Of a stretch of 56,204 nt of DNA, positions 26,654 to 40,007 are shown piece after piece. This DNA comes from Mycobacterium sp. (GTDB lineage Bacteria > Actinomycetota > Actinomycetes > Mycobacteriales > Mycobacteriaceae), in the NCBI GenBank assembly GCA_020438845.1, contig JAGQTV010000020.1, forward strand, positions 1-56,204. The letters are read 5' to 3'. A program made the translations under genes and the position numbers. Numbering within the stretch: position 1 is the first letter of the stretch; every line of letters begins with the position of its first letter. The notes beneath the pieces were generated by a model. The model worked only from the letters and a program-made list of their open reading frames with translations, had not been told where the DNA came from and did not search any database.

Positions 26654-27416
26654 TTATCCCTTCAGCTGCCATTGCCGACTTCACCTCGCCGATGGTCAAC
26701 TCGCCGAAATGAAAGACACTGGCGGCCAGTACCGCATCAGCACCCGCCTGCACCGCCGGCGCGAAGTGCTCCGCCGCCCCGGCTCCCCCGCTGGCGATCA
26801 CCGGAACCGTCACCGCCCGACGGACTGCCCGCAGCATCGGCAAGTCGAACCCGGCTTTGGTGCCGTCGGCATCCATGGAGTTCAACAGGATCTCGCCGAC
26901 ACCGAGTTCGGCTCCACGCGTTGCCCATTCGATCGCGTCGATGCCGGTGCCCTGTCGTCCGCCGTGGGTGGTTACCTCCCAACCCGACGGGGTCGGCGGC
27001 GAATCCTCGGGCACCGTGCGGGCATCGACTGAGAGCACGATGCACTGGGAGCCGAATTGTCGGGACAGCTCGGCCAGCAGTTCCGGGCGGGCGATCGCTG
27101 CGGTGTTGACCGATACCTTGTCCGCGCCGGCGCGCAACAGCACGTCGACGTCAGCCACTGAGCGCACGCCGCCGCCGACGGTCAGCGGGATGAAAACCTG
27201 TTCGGCGGTGCGGCGCACCACCTCCAGCATTGTGGCCCGGCCGGACGACGAGGCCGTCACGTCGAGAAAGGTCAATTCGTCGGCGCCCTCGGCGTCGTAG
27301 GCCGCCGCCAACTCCACCGGATCCCCCGCGTCGCGCAGGTTGGCGAAATTGACACCCTTGACCACCCGGCCGGCATCGACGTCCAGGCACGGTATGACCC
27401 GGGTCGCCAGGCTCAT
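26643..27416 (-). CDS. hisF: imidazole glycerol phosphate synthase cyclase subunit
   Basis: The 257-residue TIM barrel uses ammonia from HisH to form IGP and AICAR. The two catalytic aspartates are in [15 protein letters not shown] and [37 protein letters not shown] and [13 protein letters not shown] form the phosphate sites. The ATG at 27416 shares one base with the impA stop (TGATG). The C-terminus AAEGITVR is normal; its stop is the entry point of the repeat before hisI. Confidence 0.95.
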   Translation of the reverse strand: MSLATRVIPCLDVDAGRVVKGVNFANLRDAGDPVELAAAYDAEGADELTFLDVTASSSGRATMLEVVRRTAEQVFIPLTVGGGVRSVADVDVLLRAGADKVSVNTAAIARPELLAELSRQFGSQCIVLSVDARTVPEDSPPTPSGWEVTTHGGRQGTGIDAIEWATRGAELGVGEILLNSMDADGTKAGFDLPMLRAVRRAVTVPVIASGGAGAAEHFAPAVQAGADAVLAASVFHFGELTIGEVKSAMAAEGITVR

Positions 27417-28228
27417 CAGCGGTACTCCTCCGGCGACCCGACTCCAGCGATGATCTCCATGATGTGTTCGTGCACCCCGGGCGCAGCGGCGACCGACGAT
27501 CGCGACGTCGAGGTCCACGGGTCACCGGCCAGATCGGTGACCACACCACCAGCGGCCCTGACCAATGCGACCCCGGCTGCGTGGTCCCAGATATGATCGC
27601 CGAAACTGATTGCCGCGCCGAGGATTCCGGCTGCCACATAGGCCATGTCGATGCCGGTGGAGCCGTGCATACGCAGCTTCGAGCAAAACCGGGTCAGCTC
27701 TTCGAATATCGCCAGCCGGTAGCGACCCGGGAACCGGCCGCGCGAGTCGACCTGAAAGGTCCCGATCCCCACGATCGACTGACTCAGTTCCCCACGGCCG
27801 AGTTCGGGAAGGTCGACACCGTTGCAGCGCAACGGCCCCCCAGCCACCGCGGTATAGCGCTGGTCGACGAAGGGCAACCAGGTCAGTCCGGCGACCGGCT
27901 CGCCATCCCGCAGCAGGGCCAGCAATATGGCCGCCATCGGCGATCCGGCGGCATAGTTGAAGGTGCCGTCGATAGGGTCGAGAATCCAGACCCACGGCGA
28001 GTCGACATCCGCCCCGCCGAACTCTTCGCCGTGCACGCCGATTCCGGTGACCTCCAGCAACTCTGCGACCAGTTGACGTTCCAGTGCGAGGTCTACCTCG
28101 GTGGCGAAGTCGTTGCCCCTCTTCTGCACCGCGGACTCGGCTCGATGCCCGGCCACGAACGCGATCGACGCCTCGTCCAGGATGGCCGCTGCGTCGGATA
28201 CCAAAGTGTCCAGATCCGGGGTCGACAC
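27416..28228 (-). CDS. impA: inositol monophosphatase family protein
   Basis: The 270-residue Mg-dependent phosphatase has the core motifs GEEF (metal ligand Glu), [15 protein letters not shown], and [16 protein letters not shown]. It starts at a GTG one base after the hisA stop. HisB here is dehydratase only, so the operon lacks an obvious histidinol-phosphate phosphatase, and IMPase-family enzymes (HisN) do that job in actinobacteria. In M. tuberculosis, however, HisN is encoded elsewhere (Rv3137) and ImpA is considered an inositol phosphatase. Either substrate is possible. Confidence 0.88.
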   Translation of the reverse strand: MSTPDLDTLVSDAAAILDEASIAFVAGHRAESAVQKRGNDFATEVDLALERQLVAELLEVTGIGVHGEEFGGADVDSPWVWILDPIDGTFNYAAGSPMAAILLALLRDGEPVAGLTWLPFVDQRYTAVAGGPLRCNGVDLPELGRGELSQSIVGIGTFQVDSRGRFPGRYRLAIFEELTRFCSKLRMHGSTGIDMAYVAAGILGAAISFGDHIWDHAAGVALVRAAGGVVTDLAGDPWTSTSRSSVAAAPGVHEHIMEIIAGVGSPEEYR

Positions 28229-28229
28229 G

Positions 28230-28967
28230 TTAACGGCTCACCGCCGCGAGTGCGTCGGCCAAGGTGAAACGCCCAGCGTAGAGCGCCTTTCCGACTATCG
28301 CGCCTTCCACGCCACTGCCGGTCAGCGTCGCGATTGCCCGCAGGTCGTCCAGACTGGACACCCCTCCGGAAGCGATCACCGGTGCGTCCGTGCACTCCGC
28401 GACGCTTTCGAGAAGGTCCAGGTTGGGCCCGGTGAGCGTGCCGTCCTTCGTGACGTCGGTGACCACGAATCGCGAACACCCCTCGCTGTCAAGGCGTTCC
28501 AGCACCGGCCACAGTTCGCCTCCGTCGCTTTCCCAGCCTCGGCCTCGCAGTCGGTGCTCGCCGTCGACGATCTGTACATCGAGGCCCACGGCCACCTTGT
28601 CGCCGAATTCAGCGATCGCCCTGGCACACCACTGCGGATTCTCCAGGGCCGCGGTGCCGACGTTGACACGGGCGCAGCCGGTGGCCAACGCAGCCCGCAG
28701 TGACTCGTCGTCACGGATTCCGCCGGACAGTTCGACGTTGACGTCCAATGATCGGACCACCTCGGCGAGCAGTTCACGGTTGCTGCCCCGCCCGAATGCC
28801 GCGTCGAGGTCGACAAGGTGGATCCACTCAGCGCCGTCGCGCTGCCAGGTGAGGGCTGCATCCAGCGCCGAACCGTATTCGGTCTCGCTGCCGGCCTTAC
28901 CTTGAACCAGTCGTACCGCTCGGCCCTCGACGACATCGACGGCCGGCAACAGAATCAATCTCTTCAC
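28230..28967 (-). CDS. hisA: phosphoribosyl isomerase A (HisA/TrpF bifunctional)
   Basis: The 245-residue TIM barrel isomerises ProFAR in histidine synthesis. Catalytic aspartates: [18 protein letters not shown] and [16 protein letters not shown]. In actinobacteria this enzyme (PriA) also performs the TrpF reaction on phosphoribosylanthranilate. No trpF lies among the trp genes here, consistent with PriA serving both pathways. Its start overlaps the hisH stop by 4 bp. Confidence 0.94.
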   Translation of the reverse strand: MKRLILLPAVDVVEGRAVRLVQGKAGSETEYGSALDAALTWQRDGAEWIHLVDLDAAFGRGSNRELLAEVVRSLDVNVELSGGIRDDESLRAALATGCARVNVGTAALENPQWCARAIAEFGDKVAVGLDVQIVDGEHRLRGRGWESDGGELWPVLERLDSEGCSRFVVTDVTKDGTLTGPNLDLLESVAECTDAPVIASGGVSSLDDLRAIATLTGSGVEGAIVGKALYAGRFTLADALAAVSR

Positions 28968-29580
28968 AGTCCCTCAACCCAATTCGCGAGCAGCGCCGCA
29001 CCGGCATCGCCGCTCTTCTCCGGATGGAATTGCGTGGCCGAAAGCGGACCATCCTCCACCGCGGCAAGGAACCGCACATGGTGGGTGGCCCACGTCAGCA
29101 GCGCGTCGGGGTCGCCTTCCCACGCCTGAGCTGCGTAGGAGTGCACGAAGTAGAACCGGGTGTCCGGGTCCAGGCCCTTGAACAATCGGCTGCCGGGGGC
29201 GGCATCAACAACGTTCCACCCCATATGCGGGATCACCGGGGCGTCCAGCCGGGTAACCGATCCCGGCCACTGGCCGCAGCCCCGGCTCTGGACTCCGAAC
29301 TCGACGCCCCGTGCAAACAGGATCTGCATGCCGACGCACACCCCGAGCACCGGCCTCCCCGCGGAGACCCGCTCGGCGATGATCCGGTCCCCCCCGATGG
29401 CGTGCAGCCCAGACATGCAGGCCCCGAAGGCGCCTACGCCGGGGACTACCAGGCCGTCGGCCTGCAGGGCCGCATCGGCGTCTGATGTGACCTCGACATC
29501 GGCACCAACCCGCTCCAGAGCGCGCTGGGCCGAACGGAGATTGCCAGAGCCGTAGTCCAGAATCACGACCGATCGTGCTG

Positions 29581-29584
<4 letters not shown>
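28964..29584 (-). CDS. hisH: imidazole glycerol phosphate synthase glutaminase subunit
   Basis: The 206-residue class I glutamine amidotransferase feeds ammonia to HisF. The nucleophile Cys is in [11 protein letters not shown], and the His-Glu pair in [27 protein letters not shown] opens the domain and VPGVGAFG supplies the oxyanion region. It overlaps hisB and hisA by 4 bp on each side. Confidence 0.95.
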
Positions 29585-32671
<3,087 letters not shown>

Positions 32672-32734
32672 CGCCTCAATTGTCGCCGATCGGCCCACCG
32701 ATACGAAAATCGTTTTCCCGGCATACTGCATTTC

Positions 32735-33367
32735 GTGCAGTTGGACCTGTGGCTGGCCTTCGTTGGCGCGGCAATCGCGATCAGCGTCTCTCCCGGTGCC
32801 GGAGCCATTCAGTCGATGGCCACCGGGCTTGCGCACGGTCTGCGGCGTGGAGTCTGGAACGTCGCCGGTCTGCAAATTGGCCTGATGATCCAGCTGGCCG
32901 CCGTTGCGGTGGGGCTGGGGGCTGCGGTGGCCAAGTCGGTTCTGGCCTTCGAGATCATCAAGTGGATCGGCGTGGTCTACCTGGTCTATCTGGCCGTGCG
33001 GCAGTGGCGCACCACCAGCGTCGACCTCGGCGAGAAGCTGAGCATTCCGGTCAGCGGGGGCAGATTGGGGCTGTTGGCGCGCGGTGTCCTGGTCAACCTG
33101 ACGAACCCGAAGGGCCTGGTTTTCCTGCTGGCCGTGCTGCCCCAGTTCGTCGTACCGGCATCCCCGTTGGTCCCGCAGTACCTCACCATCGGGTTGACGA
33201 TGGTGGTGGTCGACGTGGCGGTGATGGCGACGTACACCGGTATGGCGGCGCGGCTGCTCCGGCGGCTGCGCACTCCGCGCCAGCAGACGGTCCTCAACCG
33301 GACCATGTCGGGACTGTTCGCGACCGCTGCAGTGGTGCTCTCACTGGTGCGAAGGGGTGCCGCCTAA
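32735..33367 (+). CDS. LysE/RhtB-family exporter
   Basis: The 210-residue inner-membrane protein has about six helices and the family pattern [24 protein letters not shown] near the N-terminus, with [19 protein letters not shown] in the middle. Such proteins export amino acids or homoserine lactone-like compounds. The start is GTG. Divergence from hisD raises the possibility of histidine-pathway export, but that is speculation. The substrate is unknown. Confidence 0.87.
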   Translation: MQLDLWLAFVGAAIAISVSPGAGAIQSMATGLAHGLRRGVWNVAGLQIGLMIQLAAVAVGLGAAVAKSVLAFEIIKWIGVVYLVYLAVRQWRTTSVDLGEKLSIPVSGGRLGLLARGVLVNLTNPKGLVFLLAVLPQFVVPASPLVPQYLTIGLTMVVVDVAVMATYTGMAARLLRRLRTPRQQTVLNRTMSGLFATAAVVLSLVRRGAA

Positions 33368-33393
33368 CGCGCGGCGCGAGCATGATGGAGGTC

Positions 33394-33810
33394 ATGCGGA
33401 CTCAGGATCATCCCAACAACGCTCCCGGCGTTCCGATGAGGTTCCCGGTGTGGTTTGAGAACTTCCAGATCAAGTACATCAACCCGGTCGCGGTGTCGAT
33501 GGCCCGGTTCACGCCAGGCGTCACGCTGGTCCGCCACCGCGGCCGCAAGTCGGGCAAGTCCTATGAGACAGCGGTGTCAGCGTTCCGCAGAGGCGACACC
33601 GTGGCCATCATGTTGGCCCACGGTAAGACCAACTGGGTCAAGAACGTCCTGGCCGCGGGCGAGGCCGACGTGCGCTTCGGCGGGCGTTTTGTGCACGTGG
33701 TGAATCCGCGGATCGTCGCCGCCGGCACGAATGATCCGTCATTGCCTTTGATCGCCCGGCTGGCGCTGCGACGAGGCGTTGGGGTGTTCGTCGCCGACGT
33801 GGCCCAGTAG
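33394..33810 (+). CDS. deazaflavin (F420)-dependent nitroreductase-like protein
   Basis: The 138-residue split beta-barrel protein of the Ddn/DUF385 family has the typical VTLVRHRGRKSGKSYETAV segment, a WVKNVLAAGEADV helix-strand unit and a short basic C-terminus. Members bind coenzyme F420, or sometimes FMN or fatty acids. ATGs at 33382, 33385 and 33394 are available; GGAGG at 33387-33391 sits too close to the last for certainty. The stop is inside an 18-bp duplication shared with the nadC end. Confidence 0.75.
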   Translation: MRTQDHPNNAPGVPMRFPVWFENFQIKYINPVAVSMARFTPGVTLVRHRGRKSGKSYETAVSAFRRGDTVAIMLAHGKTNWVKNVLAAGEADVRFGGRFVHVVNPRIVAAGTNDPSLPLIARLALRRGVGVFVADVAQ

Positions 33811-33842
33811 CGTTTAGAGGTCGCGTAGCGCTTAGAGGTCCA
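33807..33842. repeat. 18-bp near-perfect tandem duplication at two gene ends
   Basis: GTAGCGTTTAGAGGTCGC (33807-33824) is followed directly by GTAGCGCTTAGAGGTCCA (33825-33842), with 15 of 18 positions matching. The first copy holds the stop of the plus-strand Ddn-like gene, and the second the stop and last codons of nadC on the minus strand. It looks like a local duplication of the nadC 3' end. Confidence 0.7.
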
Positions 33843-34701
33843 GTCCGATATCGAGAACCCGCACCGAGTGAGTGAGTGCTCCGACTGCCAGGTAGTCAAC
33901 GCCGGTACCCGCGTACTGGGCGGCGGTGTCCAGACAGAGACCGCCCGAGGACTCCAGCAACGCGGCCGGTGCGCGGGCGTCGCGGCGTTGGACGGCTATC
34001 TGGGTCTGCCATACCGGGAAGTTGTCCAGCAGGATCAACGGCACGTCTTCACTGAGAACCTCGTCGAGTTGCTCGAGGGTGTCGACTTCGACCTCGCACG
34101 GCAGATCCGGTGCTGCGGCCCGCACCGCCCGTAGCGCGGCCACCACCGATCCGGCTGCGGCGACGTGGTTGTCCTTGATCAGCGCAGCATCACCGAGGCC
34201 CATCCGGTGATTCACCCCACCGCCGACCCGCACGGCGTACTTCTGCAGCGCCCGGAGCCCCGGCAGGGTCTTGCGAGTGTCGCGGATCCTGGCCTTGGTG
34301 CCCTTCACCGCGTCTACCCAGGCCGCAGTGGCCGTTGCGATGCCGGAAAGGTGACATACCAAATTGAGCAGAGTGCGCTCAGCGGTGAGCAGTCCGCGGG
34401 CGGGTGCCTCGACTCGCAGCAGGGCTTGCCCGGGCTGCAGTCGGGTGCCGTCGGCGACTCGGTCCAGAACGCGGTAGCCGTCCGGACCGAGGACTTCGTC
34501 GAGCACCATCAGAGCAACGTCCACCCCGGCGGCAACCCCGGCCTCCCGGGCCACTACGGCCGCTTCGGTGGTGGCGTCGTCCGGCACGGTGGCGGCAGTG
34601 GTCACGTCAGGCCCGTAACGCAGATCCTCGTCGAGCGCGCGGCGGATGGTCGTGAGTGCCTCAGCCCTCTCTTCGGCGGTGAGACTCAAAGCGGGACTCA
34701 T
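33832..34701 (-). CDS. nadC: quinolinate phosphoribosyltransferase
   Basis: The 289-residue enzyme makes nicotinate mononucleotide from quinolinate and PRPP. Motifs: LLTAERTLLNLVCHLSGIAT, RDTRKTLPGLRALQKYAV with the PRPP-binding basic residues, GGGVNHRMGLGDAALIKDNH, EVEVDTLEQ and LLESSGGL. The ATG overlaps the nadB stop. Last gene of nadA-nadB-nadC. Confidence 0.95.
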   Translation of the reverse strand: MSPALSLTAEERAEALTTIRRALDEDLRYGPDVTTAATVPDDATTEAAVVAREAGVAAGVDVALMVLDEVLGPDGYRVLDRVADGTRLQPGQALLRVEAPARGLLTAERTLLNLVCHLSGIATATAAWVDAVKGTKARIRDTRKTLPGLRALQKYAVRVGGGVNHRMGLGDAALIKDNHVAAAGSVVAALRAVRAAAPDLPCEVEVDTLEQLDEVLSEDVPLILLDNFPVWQTQIAVQRRDARAPAALLESSGGLCLDTAAQYAGTGVDYLAVGALTHSVRVLDIGLDL

Positions 34702-36329
34702 CCCAACGGGGCGGCGGCGGCCGGTCGGTCGTACGCCGGTCGGTCGTACGCCGGTTGGTCGTACACAGGGCGGCTGACCGGTTGCGCGGGGTCGGTTTCG
34801 GGGTAGTCGCTGCGGTGGTGGCAGCCCCGGCTCTCGGTGCGGGCCAACGCGGCGGCGGTGACTACCCGGGCGGTCGCCGTCAGTGCGACGTCTTCGAGGT
34901 CCGCCCGGGTGCGAATCTGCCGGGGCGACGCGATATCCAATGCACTGGCGAGCTCTTCTAAGCCGTTGCCATCCCGGACCACCGAAGCCCAGCGGGTCAT
35001 CGCCTGCTGAAGAGTCCGGCGATCCAGCGCGTCGTGCCGCAGCACTCCATGGACGTCGACTTTCGCCGTGGGTGAGCCCGCCGAGCGGGCGTGCTCGGCA
35101 GCGGCACGTCCGGCACGGCCGCCCACTACCAATCCCTCGAGCAGGCTGTTGGATGCCAGCCGGTTCGCGCCGTGCATTCCGGTGCGGGCCACCTCGCCGG
35201 CGGCCAGCAGCCCAATCATCTCGGTACGGCCGTGCACGTCGGTGCTGACGCCGCCGCAGCTGTAGTGCGCGCCCGGAACCACCGGGATGGGTTCGCGCGT
35301 CGGGTCTATCCCGGCGGCCATGCAGGCCGCGGTCACGGTCGGGAATCGCTGCTCGAACCGTTCGATGGACCGGGCGTCGAGGAAGACGCACGCATCGCCG
35401 GTCTCACGCAACCGGGCGTCGATCGCGGCCGCGACCACGTCGCGCGGGGCAAGGTCACCCATCGCGTGGACGCCTGCGGTCACCGAATCTCCGCGGGCAT
35501 CGCGTAGGACTGCGCCCTCGCCGCGCAGTGCCTCGGTGATCAGCGGACGACGACCGCTGCCGTGCGGATCGAACAGCATGGTGGGGTGAAATTGGATGAA
35601 CTCGATGTCGCTGACCCCGACGCCGGCCCAGAATGCCAGAGCGATGCCGTCGCCGGTGGAGCCCTCCGGATTGGTGGTGGCGCTGTAGAGGTGCCCGAGG
35701 CCGCCGGTGGCGACGATCACCGAGGGCGCGTGCAGGACCCCGACGCCGTCGCCATTGCGCACCAGCACCCCAGTCACAGCTGACTCGTCGTGCAGGATCT
35801 CCAGAGCGACGTGGTTGCGTCGGATGTCGAGGGTAGCCGCGGCGTGGTCCAGGGCACGCTGGACCTCCGCTCCGGTGGCGTCGCCTCCGGCGTGCATGAT
35901 GCGGCGCCGGGAATGGCCGCCCTCGCGGGTGAGGGCCCAATGCCCGGGTGAGCTCTCGTCGAAGCGGGCACCGTCAGCGATGAGATCGGCAACCGCCTGG
36001 TAGCCGTCGGCGACGATCGAGCGGACTGCCTCCGGGTCGCACAATCCCGCTCCGGCAACCAGGGTGTCCTCAACGTGGGACTCGACCGTGTCGTCGGTGA
36101 AAGGCAGCACGACGGCGATACCGCCTTGGGCGTAGAACGTGGCCGTATCGTCGGCTTTGCTCAAAATGACGGTGCGAGCGCCTTTGCGATGCGCGGCCAG
36201 TCCTGCGGCCAGTCCGGCCACTCCGGTACCGATCACGACGACGTCGGCGCGTTGCTGCCAGTTCGCCCGGGCGGAGCCGCCGCAACCGAAGGCGCCTGAA
36301 CTGGCGCCACGGGACGCCGCGCGGCTCAC
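34698..36329 (-). CDS. nadB: L-aspartate oxidase
   Basis: The 543-residue FAD enzyme oxidises aspartate to iminoaspartate. The Rossmann motif [21 protein letters not shown] is near the N-terminus, then [65 protein letters not shown] and the substrate-binding [16 protein letters not shown]. The start is a GTG overlapping the nadA stop as GTGA, which puts about 30 unusual residues (Ala/Ser/Gly/Arg) before the Rossmann fold. The C-terminus ends in a repeat, [15 protein letters not shown], absent from the M. tuberculosis protein as I recall it. Confidence 0.94.
   Translation of the reverse strand: MSRAASRGASSGAFGCGGSARANWQQRADVVVIGTGVAGLAAGLAAHRKGARTVILSKADDTATFYAQGGIAVVLPFTDDTVESHVEDTLVAGAGLCDPEAVRSIVADGYQAVADLIADGARFDESSPGHWALTREGGHSRRRIMHAGGDATGAEVQRALDHAAATLDIRRNHVALEILHDESAVTGVLVRNGDGVGVLHAPSVIVATGGLGHLYSATTNPEGSTGDGIALAFWAGVGVSDIEFIQFHPTMLFDPHGSGRRPLITEALRGEGAVLRDARGDSVTAGVHAMGDLAPRDVVAAAIDARLRETGDACVFLDARSIERFEQRFPTVTAACMAAGIDPTREPIPVVPGAHYSCGGVSTDVHGRTEMIGLLAAGEVARTGMHGANRLASNSLLEGLVVGGRAGRAAAEHARSAGSPTAKVDVHGVLRHDALDRRTLQQAMTRWASVVRDGNGLEELASALDIASPRQIRTRADLEDVALTATARVVTAAALARTESRGCHHRSDYPETDPAQPVSRPVYDQPAYDRPAYDRPAAAAPLG
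34721..34765 (-). repeat. 15-bp in-frame tandem repeat at the nadB 3' end
   Basis: Three consecutive 15-bp units, two identical (CCGGTCGGTCGTACG on the plus strand) and one with two changes, encode the YDRPA-type pentapeptide repeats at the C-terminus of NadB. Because the unit is a multiple of three, copy-number changes keep the frame. Confidence 0.88.
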
Positions 36330-37342
36330 TCCCCACCGCCTGGCTGGCCGATCGCGATCATCCGCTGGACACTTGCCCGGGCCCGTCGCGCAGTTTCCGG
36401 ATCGACGTCGACTTCGTCGGCACCCTCGGTCAGGCACCGCAGCAGAGCGGCCGGGGTGATCATCTTCATATAACGGCAAGACGCCCGGTCGTTGACCGCC
36501 TGGAAGTCGACACCAGGTGCGGCCTTGCGCAACTGGTGCAGCATGCCGACCTCGGTGGCAACGAGCACCTGCTTGGCGTGCGAGGAGCGGGCAGCGTCGA
36601 GCATGCCGCCGGTGGACAGGATCTTCACCCGGTCGGCCGGGAAGGCGCCCTCGCCGGCCAGGTACAAAGCCGATGTGGCACAACCGCATTCGGGGTGGAC
36701 GTAGAGCTCCGCGTCGGGATGGCTGCGGGCTTGGGTGGCCAATTCGTCGCCGTTGATCCCGGCGTGGACATGGCATTCGCCGGCCCAGATATGCAGATTC
36801 TCCCTGCCGGTCATCCGGCGCACGTGGGCGCCCAGGAACTGGTCGGGGCAGAACAGCACCTCGCGGTCCGGCGGGATGGACGCCACGACCTCGACCGCGT
36901 TGGACGAGGTGCAGCAGATGTCGGTCAGTGCCTTGACCGCCGCGGTGGTGTTCACATAGGACACCACAACCGCACCGGGGTGCTCATCGCGCCAGGCCTG
37001 CAGTTCGTCGGCGCTGATCGAGTCGGCCAGCGAGCATCCCGCCCGCCGGTCGGGGATCAGCACGGTCTTGGCGGGGCTGAGGATCTTGGCGGTCTCGGCC
37101 ATGAAGTGCACGCCGCAGAACACGATGGTGTCCTCCGGCGCCTCGGCGGCGATGCGCGACAGCGCCAGTGAATCCCCCACGTGGTCGGCGACGTCCTGGA
37201 TCGCGGGCAACTGGTAGTTGTGCGCCAGGATCGTGGCATTTCGCTGCTTGGCCAGCCGACGGATCTCGGCGGCCCAGCGATCGTCGGCCTCGACACCGGT
37301 GTAACCGCCGGGGCCGTCGGCGATGAGATCCAGGACCGTCAT
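36326..37342 (-). CDS. nadA: quinolinate synthase
   Basis: The 338-residue enzyme condenses iminoaspartate with dihydroxyacetone phosphate to quinolinate. Three cysteines suitable as 4Fe-4S ligands are in [22 protein letters not shown] and [11 protein letters not shown]. Other family landmarks are [22 protein letters not shown] and [13 protein letters not shown]. The ATG at 37342 has AGGAGAG directly upstream. In-frame upstream sequence crosses the divergent promoter and is not coding. It diverges from the NrtR-type gene across a palindrome. Confidence 0.95.
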   Translation of the reverse strand: MTVLDLIADGPGGYTGVEADDRWAAEIRRLAKQRNATILAHNYQLPAIQDVADHVGDSLALSRIAAEAPEDTIVFCGVHFMAETAKILSPAKTVLIPDRRAGCSLADSISADELQAWRDEHPGAVVVSYVNTTAAVKALTDICCTSSNAVEVVASIPPDREVLFCPDQFLGAHVRRMTGRENLHIWAGECHVHAGINGDELATQARSHPDAELYVHPECGCATSALYLAGEGAFPADRVKILSTGGMLDAARSSHAKQVLVATEVGMLHQLRKAAPGVDFQAVNDRASCRYMKMITPAALLRCLTEGADEVDVDPETARRARASVQRMIAIGQPGGGE

Positions 37343-37364
37343 CGCGCTCTCCTGTCTTTCCGAG

Positions 37365-37387
37365 GTTTTCGACTTACAATCGAAAAC
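37365..37387. promoter_or_regulatory. palindromic operator between nadA and nrtR
   Basis: GTTTTCGA (37365-37372) and TCGAAAAC (37380-37387) form a perfect 8-bp inverted repeat with a 7-bp spacer, in the 45-bp gap between the divergent nadA and Nudix-regulator starts. The right arm ends one base before the regulator ATG at 37388. Position and symmetry fit the binding site of the NrtR-type regulator encoded alongside. The match to a published motif was not checked. Confidence 0.75.
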
Positions 37388-38119
37388 ATGCTTCATACTA
37401 GCACTGAACACGAAGTACTGGCCGTCGTATTCCAAGTGCGTGACCTTGAACTCGGCAAACCCAGCCTCAACGTGCTGTTGTGGCAACGCGCACTGGACCC
37501 CGAACGCGGCAAATGGTCGCTTCCCGGCGGTCGTATCGGTGCCGACGAGGACCTCACGGCGTCCGTGCGCAGACAACTGGCCGAGAAGGTCGACCTTCGT
37601 GAAGTCGCTCACCTCGAGCAATTGGCCGTCTTCTCCGACCCGGACCGTGTACCAGGAGCCCGGGTAATCGCCTCCACCTTCCTTGGCCTGGTTCCCTCCC
37701 CCGCAACTCCGGCATTGCCGCCGGATACCCGGTGGCACCCGGTCTACGAACTGCCACCGATGGCCTTCGACCACGGTCCGATGGTCACCGACGCACAATC
37801 CCGCCTGGTGGCCAAACTCTCCTACACCAATGTCGGATTCGCTTTGGCGCCCAGGGAATTCGCGCTATCGACATTGCGAGACATCTACGGCGCGGCGCTG
37901 GGCTACCCGGTCGACGCCACCAACCTGCAACGGGTCCTGGAGCGCCGCGGTGTCATCACCCGGACCGGTACGACCGCTCATCCGGGCCGTAGCGGAGGCC
38001 GCCCGGCGGCCCTATACCGGTTCACCGATTCGCAGTTGCGGGTCACCGACGAGTTCGCCACGCTGCGTCCACCGGGAGGTCCGCCGGGAGGTCCACCCGG
38101 CCCGGCAGGTGGATTATGA
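37388..38119 (+). CDS. nrtR: NrtR-type Nudix/winged-helix regulator of NAD synthesis
   Basis: The 243-residue protein has an N-terminal Nudix fold (residues about 8-140, [14 protein letters not shown]) and a C-terminal winged helix (about 145-225, [18 protein letters not shown]). The Nudix box is degenerate: the region that should read REUxEExGU is [10 protein letters not shown], so hydrolysis is unlikely. NrtR regulators sense NAD-related nucleotides, and in M. smegmatis NrtR represses nadABC. Here it diverges from nadABC with a palindrome in between. The start overlaps the operator, and no ribosome binding site is visible, so the mRNA is probably leaderless. The C-terminus carries [12 protein letters not shown] repeats. 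Confidence 0.88.
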   Translation: MLHTSTEHEVLAVVFQVRDLELGKPSLNVLLWQRALDPERGKWSLPGGRIGADEDLTASVRRQLAEKVDLREVAHLEQLAVFSDPDRVPGARVIASTFLGLVPSPATPALPPDTRWHPVYELPPMAFDHGPMVTDAQSRLVAKLSYTNVGFALAPREFALSTLRDIYGAALGYPVDATNLQRVLERRGVITRTGTTAHPGRSGGRPAALYRFTDSQLRVTDEFATLRPPGGPPGGPPGPAGGL

Positions 38120-38147
38120 GACTGTTCTTAAGGTTTAATGGAGCGAA

Positions 38148-39488
38148 ATGACAATCCTAAACGAGGCGTTCTGCCCGGAGTGGATCGGCCGGGCCCCGCA
38201 CGAGAAGTTGCAGCGCGGGCGGCGAAGCCGACGCCCGGTTCTACCGGCCACGGATCCGTTCCACGAGCCACCCGCCGGCTTCCACCATGCGGAACCCGGC
38301 ACCGTCCTGCGCTCGCGCGACGTCGAACTCGGTTTCCTCGGTCTGATCCCGCAACGAGTCAGGGCCACTCAGTTGCTGTACCGGACGACCGACCGGCACG
38401 GGAACCCGGAGGCGACCGTCACGACGGTTCTGGTTCCCGCCGGCCATGCGCGGCATCACGTCCGCCATGTCGTGTCCTACCAGTGCGCCATCGACGCAGT
38501 CACGTCGCGCTGCTTCCCGTCCTACGCCTTGCGCCGTGGCGCCCGGGCCTTCGGGTCGCTGGCACAGTGGGAATATCTGCTGATGGCCGCCGCTCTGGCC
38601 GAGGGTTGGGTGGTCTCGGTGCCCGACCATGAGGGCCGTGACGGAATGTGGGGCACCCCGCACGAGCCGGGCTACCGCGTACTCGACGGGCTGCGCGCCA
38701 CACTGTCCTTCGAGAGCTTCGGGCTCTCCGACGACAGCCAGGTGGGACTATGGGGTTACTCCGGTGGTGGCCTGGCCAGCGCCTGGGCGGCTGAAGTGCA
38801 CGCCGAATACGCGCCGGAGTTGAACCTCGTCGGCGCTGTCCTGGGTTCACCGGTGGGCAATCTCGGCAACACGTTCCGCCGCCTCAATGGCTCCTACCTG
38901 GCTGCGTTGCCGGCATTGGTGGTTTCCGCGTTGGCCAAGAGTTACCCCGGCCTGAGCCGGGTGGTCGAGGAGCATGCCACCGACGAGGGCCGCGCCAAGC
39001 TACAGGCACTCGAGCACATGACCACGCTGGAGGCCATCGTCCGGCTGTTCCGGACCGACATGGACCAGTGGGTTCACCCGCCCCTGAACGACGTTCTGGA
39101 AACCCAGGAGGTCCAGGAAGTCTTCGACGCGATCCGGCTGGGCTCCCGCGTGCCGGAACTGCCGCTATTGATCGTCCAGGCCGTTCACGACTCGGTGATC
39201 CACATCGACGATATCGACGAACTCGCTCACATCTACGCCGACGGTGGCGCCCAGCTCACCTACCACCGGGACATGTTCAGCGAACACATGTTGCTGCACC
39301 CGATGTCGGCTCCCATGACACTGCGCTGGCTGACCGACCGGTTCGCTCGGCGTCCGGTGGACGAGCACATCATCCGCACCAAGTGGCCGACCTTGCTCAA
39401 CCCGATCACCTACGCCGGAATGTGGCGCCTGGGCGGCATCGTCGGCCGGGTCATGGCCGGCGGCCGGGTTCCGTTCCGACCACTCTGA
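38148..39488 (+). CDS. secretory-lipase family alpha/beta-hydrolase (Rv1592c-like)
   Basis: The 446-residue hydrolase has the nucleophile elbow [17 protein letters not shown] and a later Asp and His (AVHDSVI and SEHMLLHP regions) that would complete the triad. The layout, including [20 protein letters not shown], resembles lipases of the LIP/Rv1592c group. I see no classical signal peptide, so location is uncertain. GGAG at 38140-38143 precedes the ATG. In M. tuberculosis the same order Rv1593c (Nudix) then Rv1592c (lipase) is found. Confidence 0.85.
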   Translation: MTILNEAFCPEWIGRAPHEKLQRGRRSRRPVLPATDPFHEPPAGFHHAEPGTVLRSRDVELGFLGLIPQRVRATQLLYRTTDRHGNPEATVTTVLVPAGHARHHVRHVVSYQCAIDAVTSRCFPSYALRRGARAFGSLAQWEYLLMAAALAEGWVVSVPDHEGRDGMWGTPHEPGYRVLDGLRATLSFESFGLSDDSQVGLWGYSGGGLASAWAAEVHAEYAPELNLVGAVLGSPVGNLGNTFRRLNGSYLAALPALVVSALAKSYPGLSRVVEEHATDEGRAKLQALEHMTTLEAIVRLFRTDMDQWVHPPLNDVLETQEVQEVFDAIRLGSRVPELPLLIVQAVHDSVIHIDDIDELAHIYADGGAQLTYHRDMFSEHMLLHPMSAPMTLRWLTDRFARRPVDEHIIRTKWPTLLNPITYAGMWRLGGIVGRVMAGGRVPFRPL

Positions 39489-39602
39489 CCGGCACTCTCC
39501 GCCCAGCACCCGTCGCAGACTAGGGTTCACCGCGGACCGAGACCTCGCGCCGCACCCTCGATGCGACTGTGGGAAAGGCCGGCAAGGTGAACGTTCTCGG
39601 AT

Positions 39603-40007
39603 GTGTGTGCGGCCCTCGCGAGTCAGGAACTGGTCATCGTTACCGTCGTAATCGTCGCCACAGGAGTCTTCTTCCTCGGCATGGGGCTCTTCGCGCTCGT
39701 GCGGCCGGCCGCCCTGATCCGTCCGTTCGGCATCGATCTACCTACGGCAGACTCTCGCGCTGAAGTGCGTGCTGTCTATGGTGGGTTTGGCGTGGCAATA
39801 GCCGGAATGCTGGCTCTGGCTGCGACACATCCATCAACACGCGCCGGAATCCTGATCACTGTGGCTGCTGCGCTCGGTGGGATGGCATTCGGCCGCTTGG
39901 TCTCTGGATTCATCGACCGGCCGAAGACGCTCTACCCAAATTGGTTCTATTTCCTGGTCGAACTGGTAGGCACCGCTGCATTGGCCTGGGCCGGCCTGGC
40001 AGCCTGA
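39603..40007 (+). CDS. small DUF4345-like membrane protein
   Basis: The 134-residue protein has four predicted membrane helices, the first being IVTVVIVATGVFFLGMGLFAL. An RAVYGGFGVAIAGMLALAA segment and a C-terminal [19 protein letters not shown] helix are typical of the DUF4345 group. The start is a GTG at 39603. The last 61 bp overlap the 3' end of the opposing DUF2567 gene. Function unknown. The 114 bp between it and the lipase contain nothing I can name. Confidence 0.7.
   Translation: MCAALASQELVIVTVVIVATGVFFLGMGLFALVRPAALIRPFGIDLPTADSRAEVRAVYGGFGVAIAGMLALAATHPSTRAGILITVAAALGGMAFGRLVSGFIDRPKTLYPNWFYFLVELVGTAALAWAGLAA

Noticed and set aside
32680-33393. Plus-strand frame upstream of the Ddn-like gene, across the LysE gene
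   Set aside because: Arg/Gly-rich shadow of the LysE-type gene; the Ddn-like protein begins near 33382-33394.
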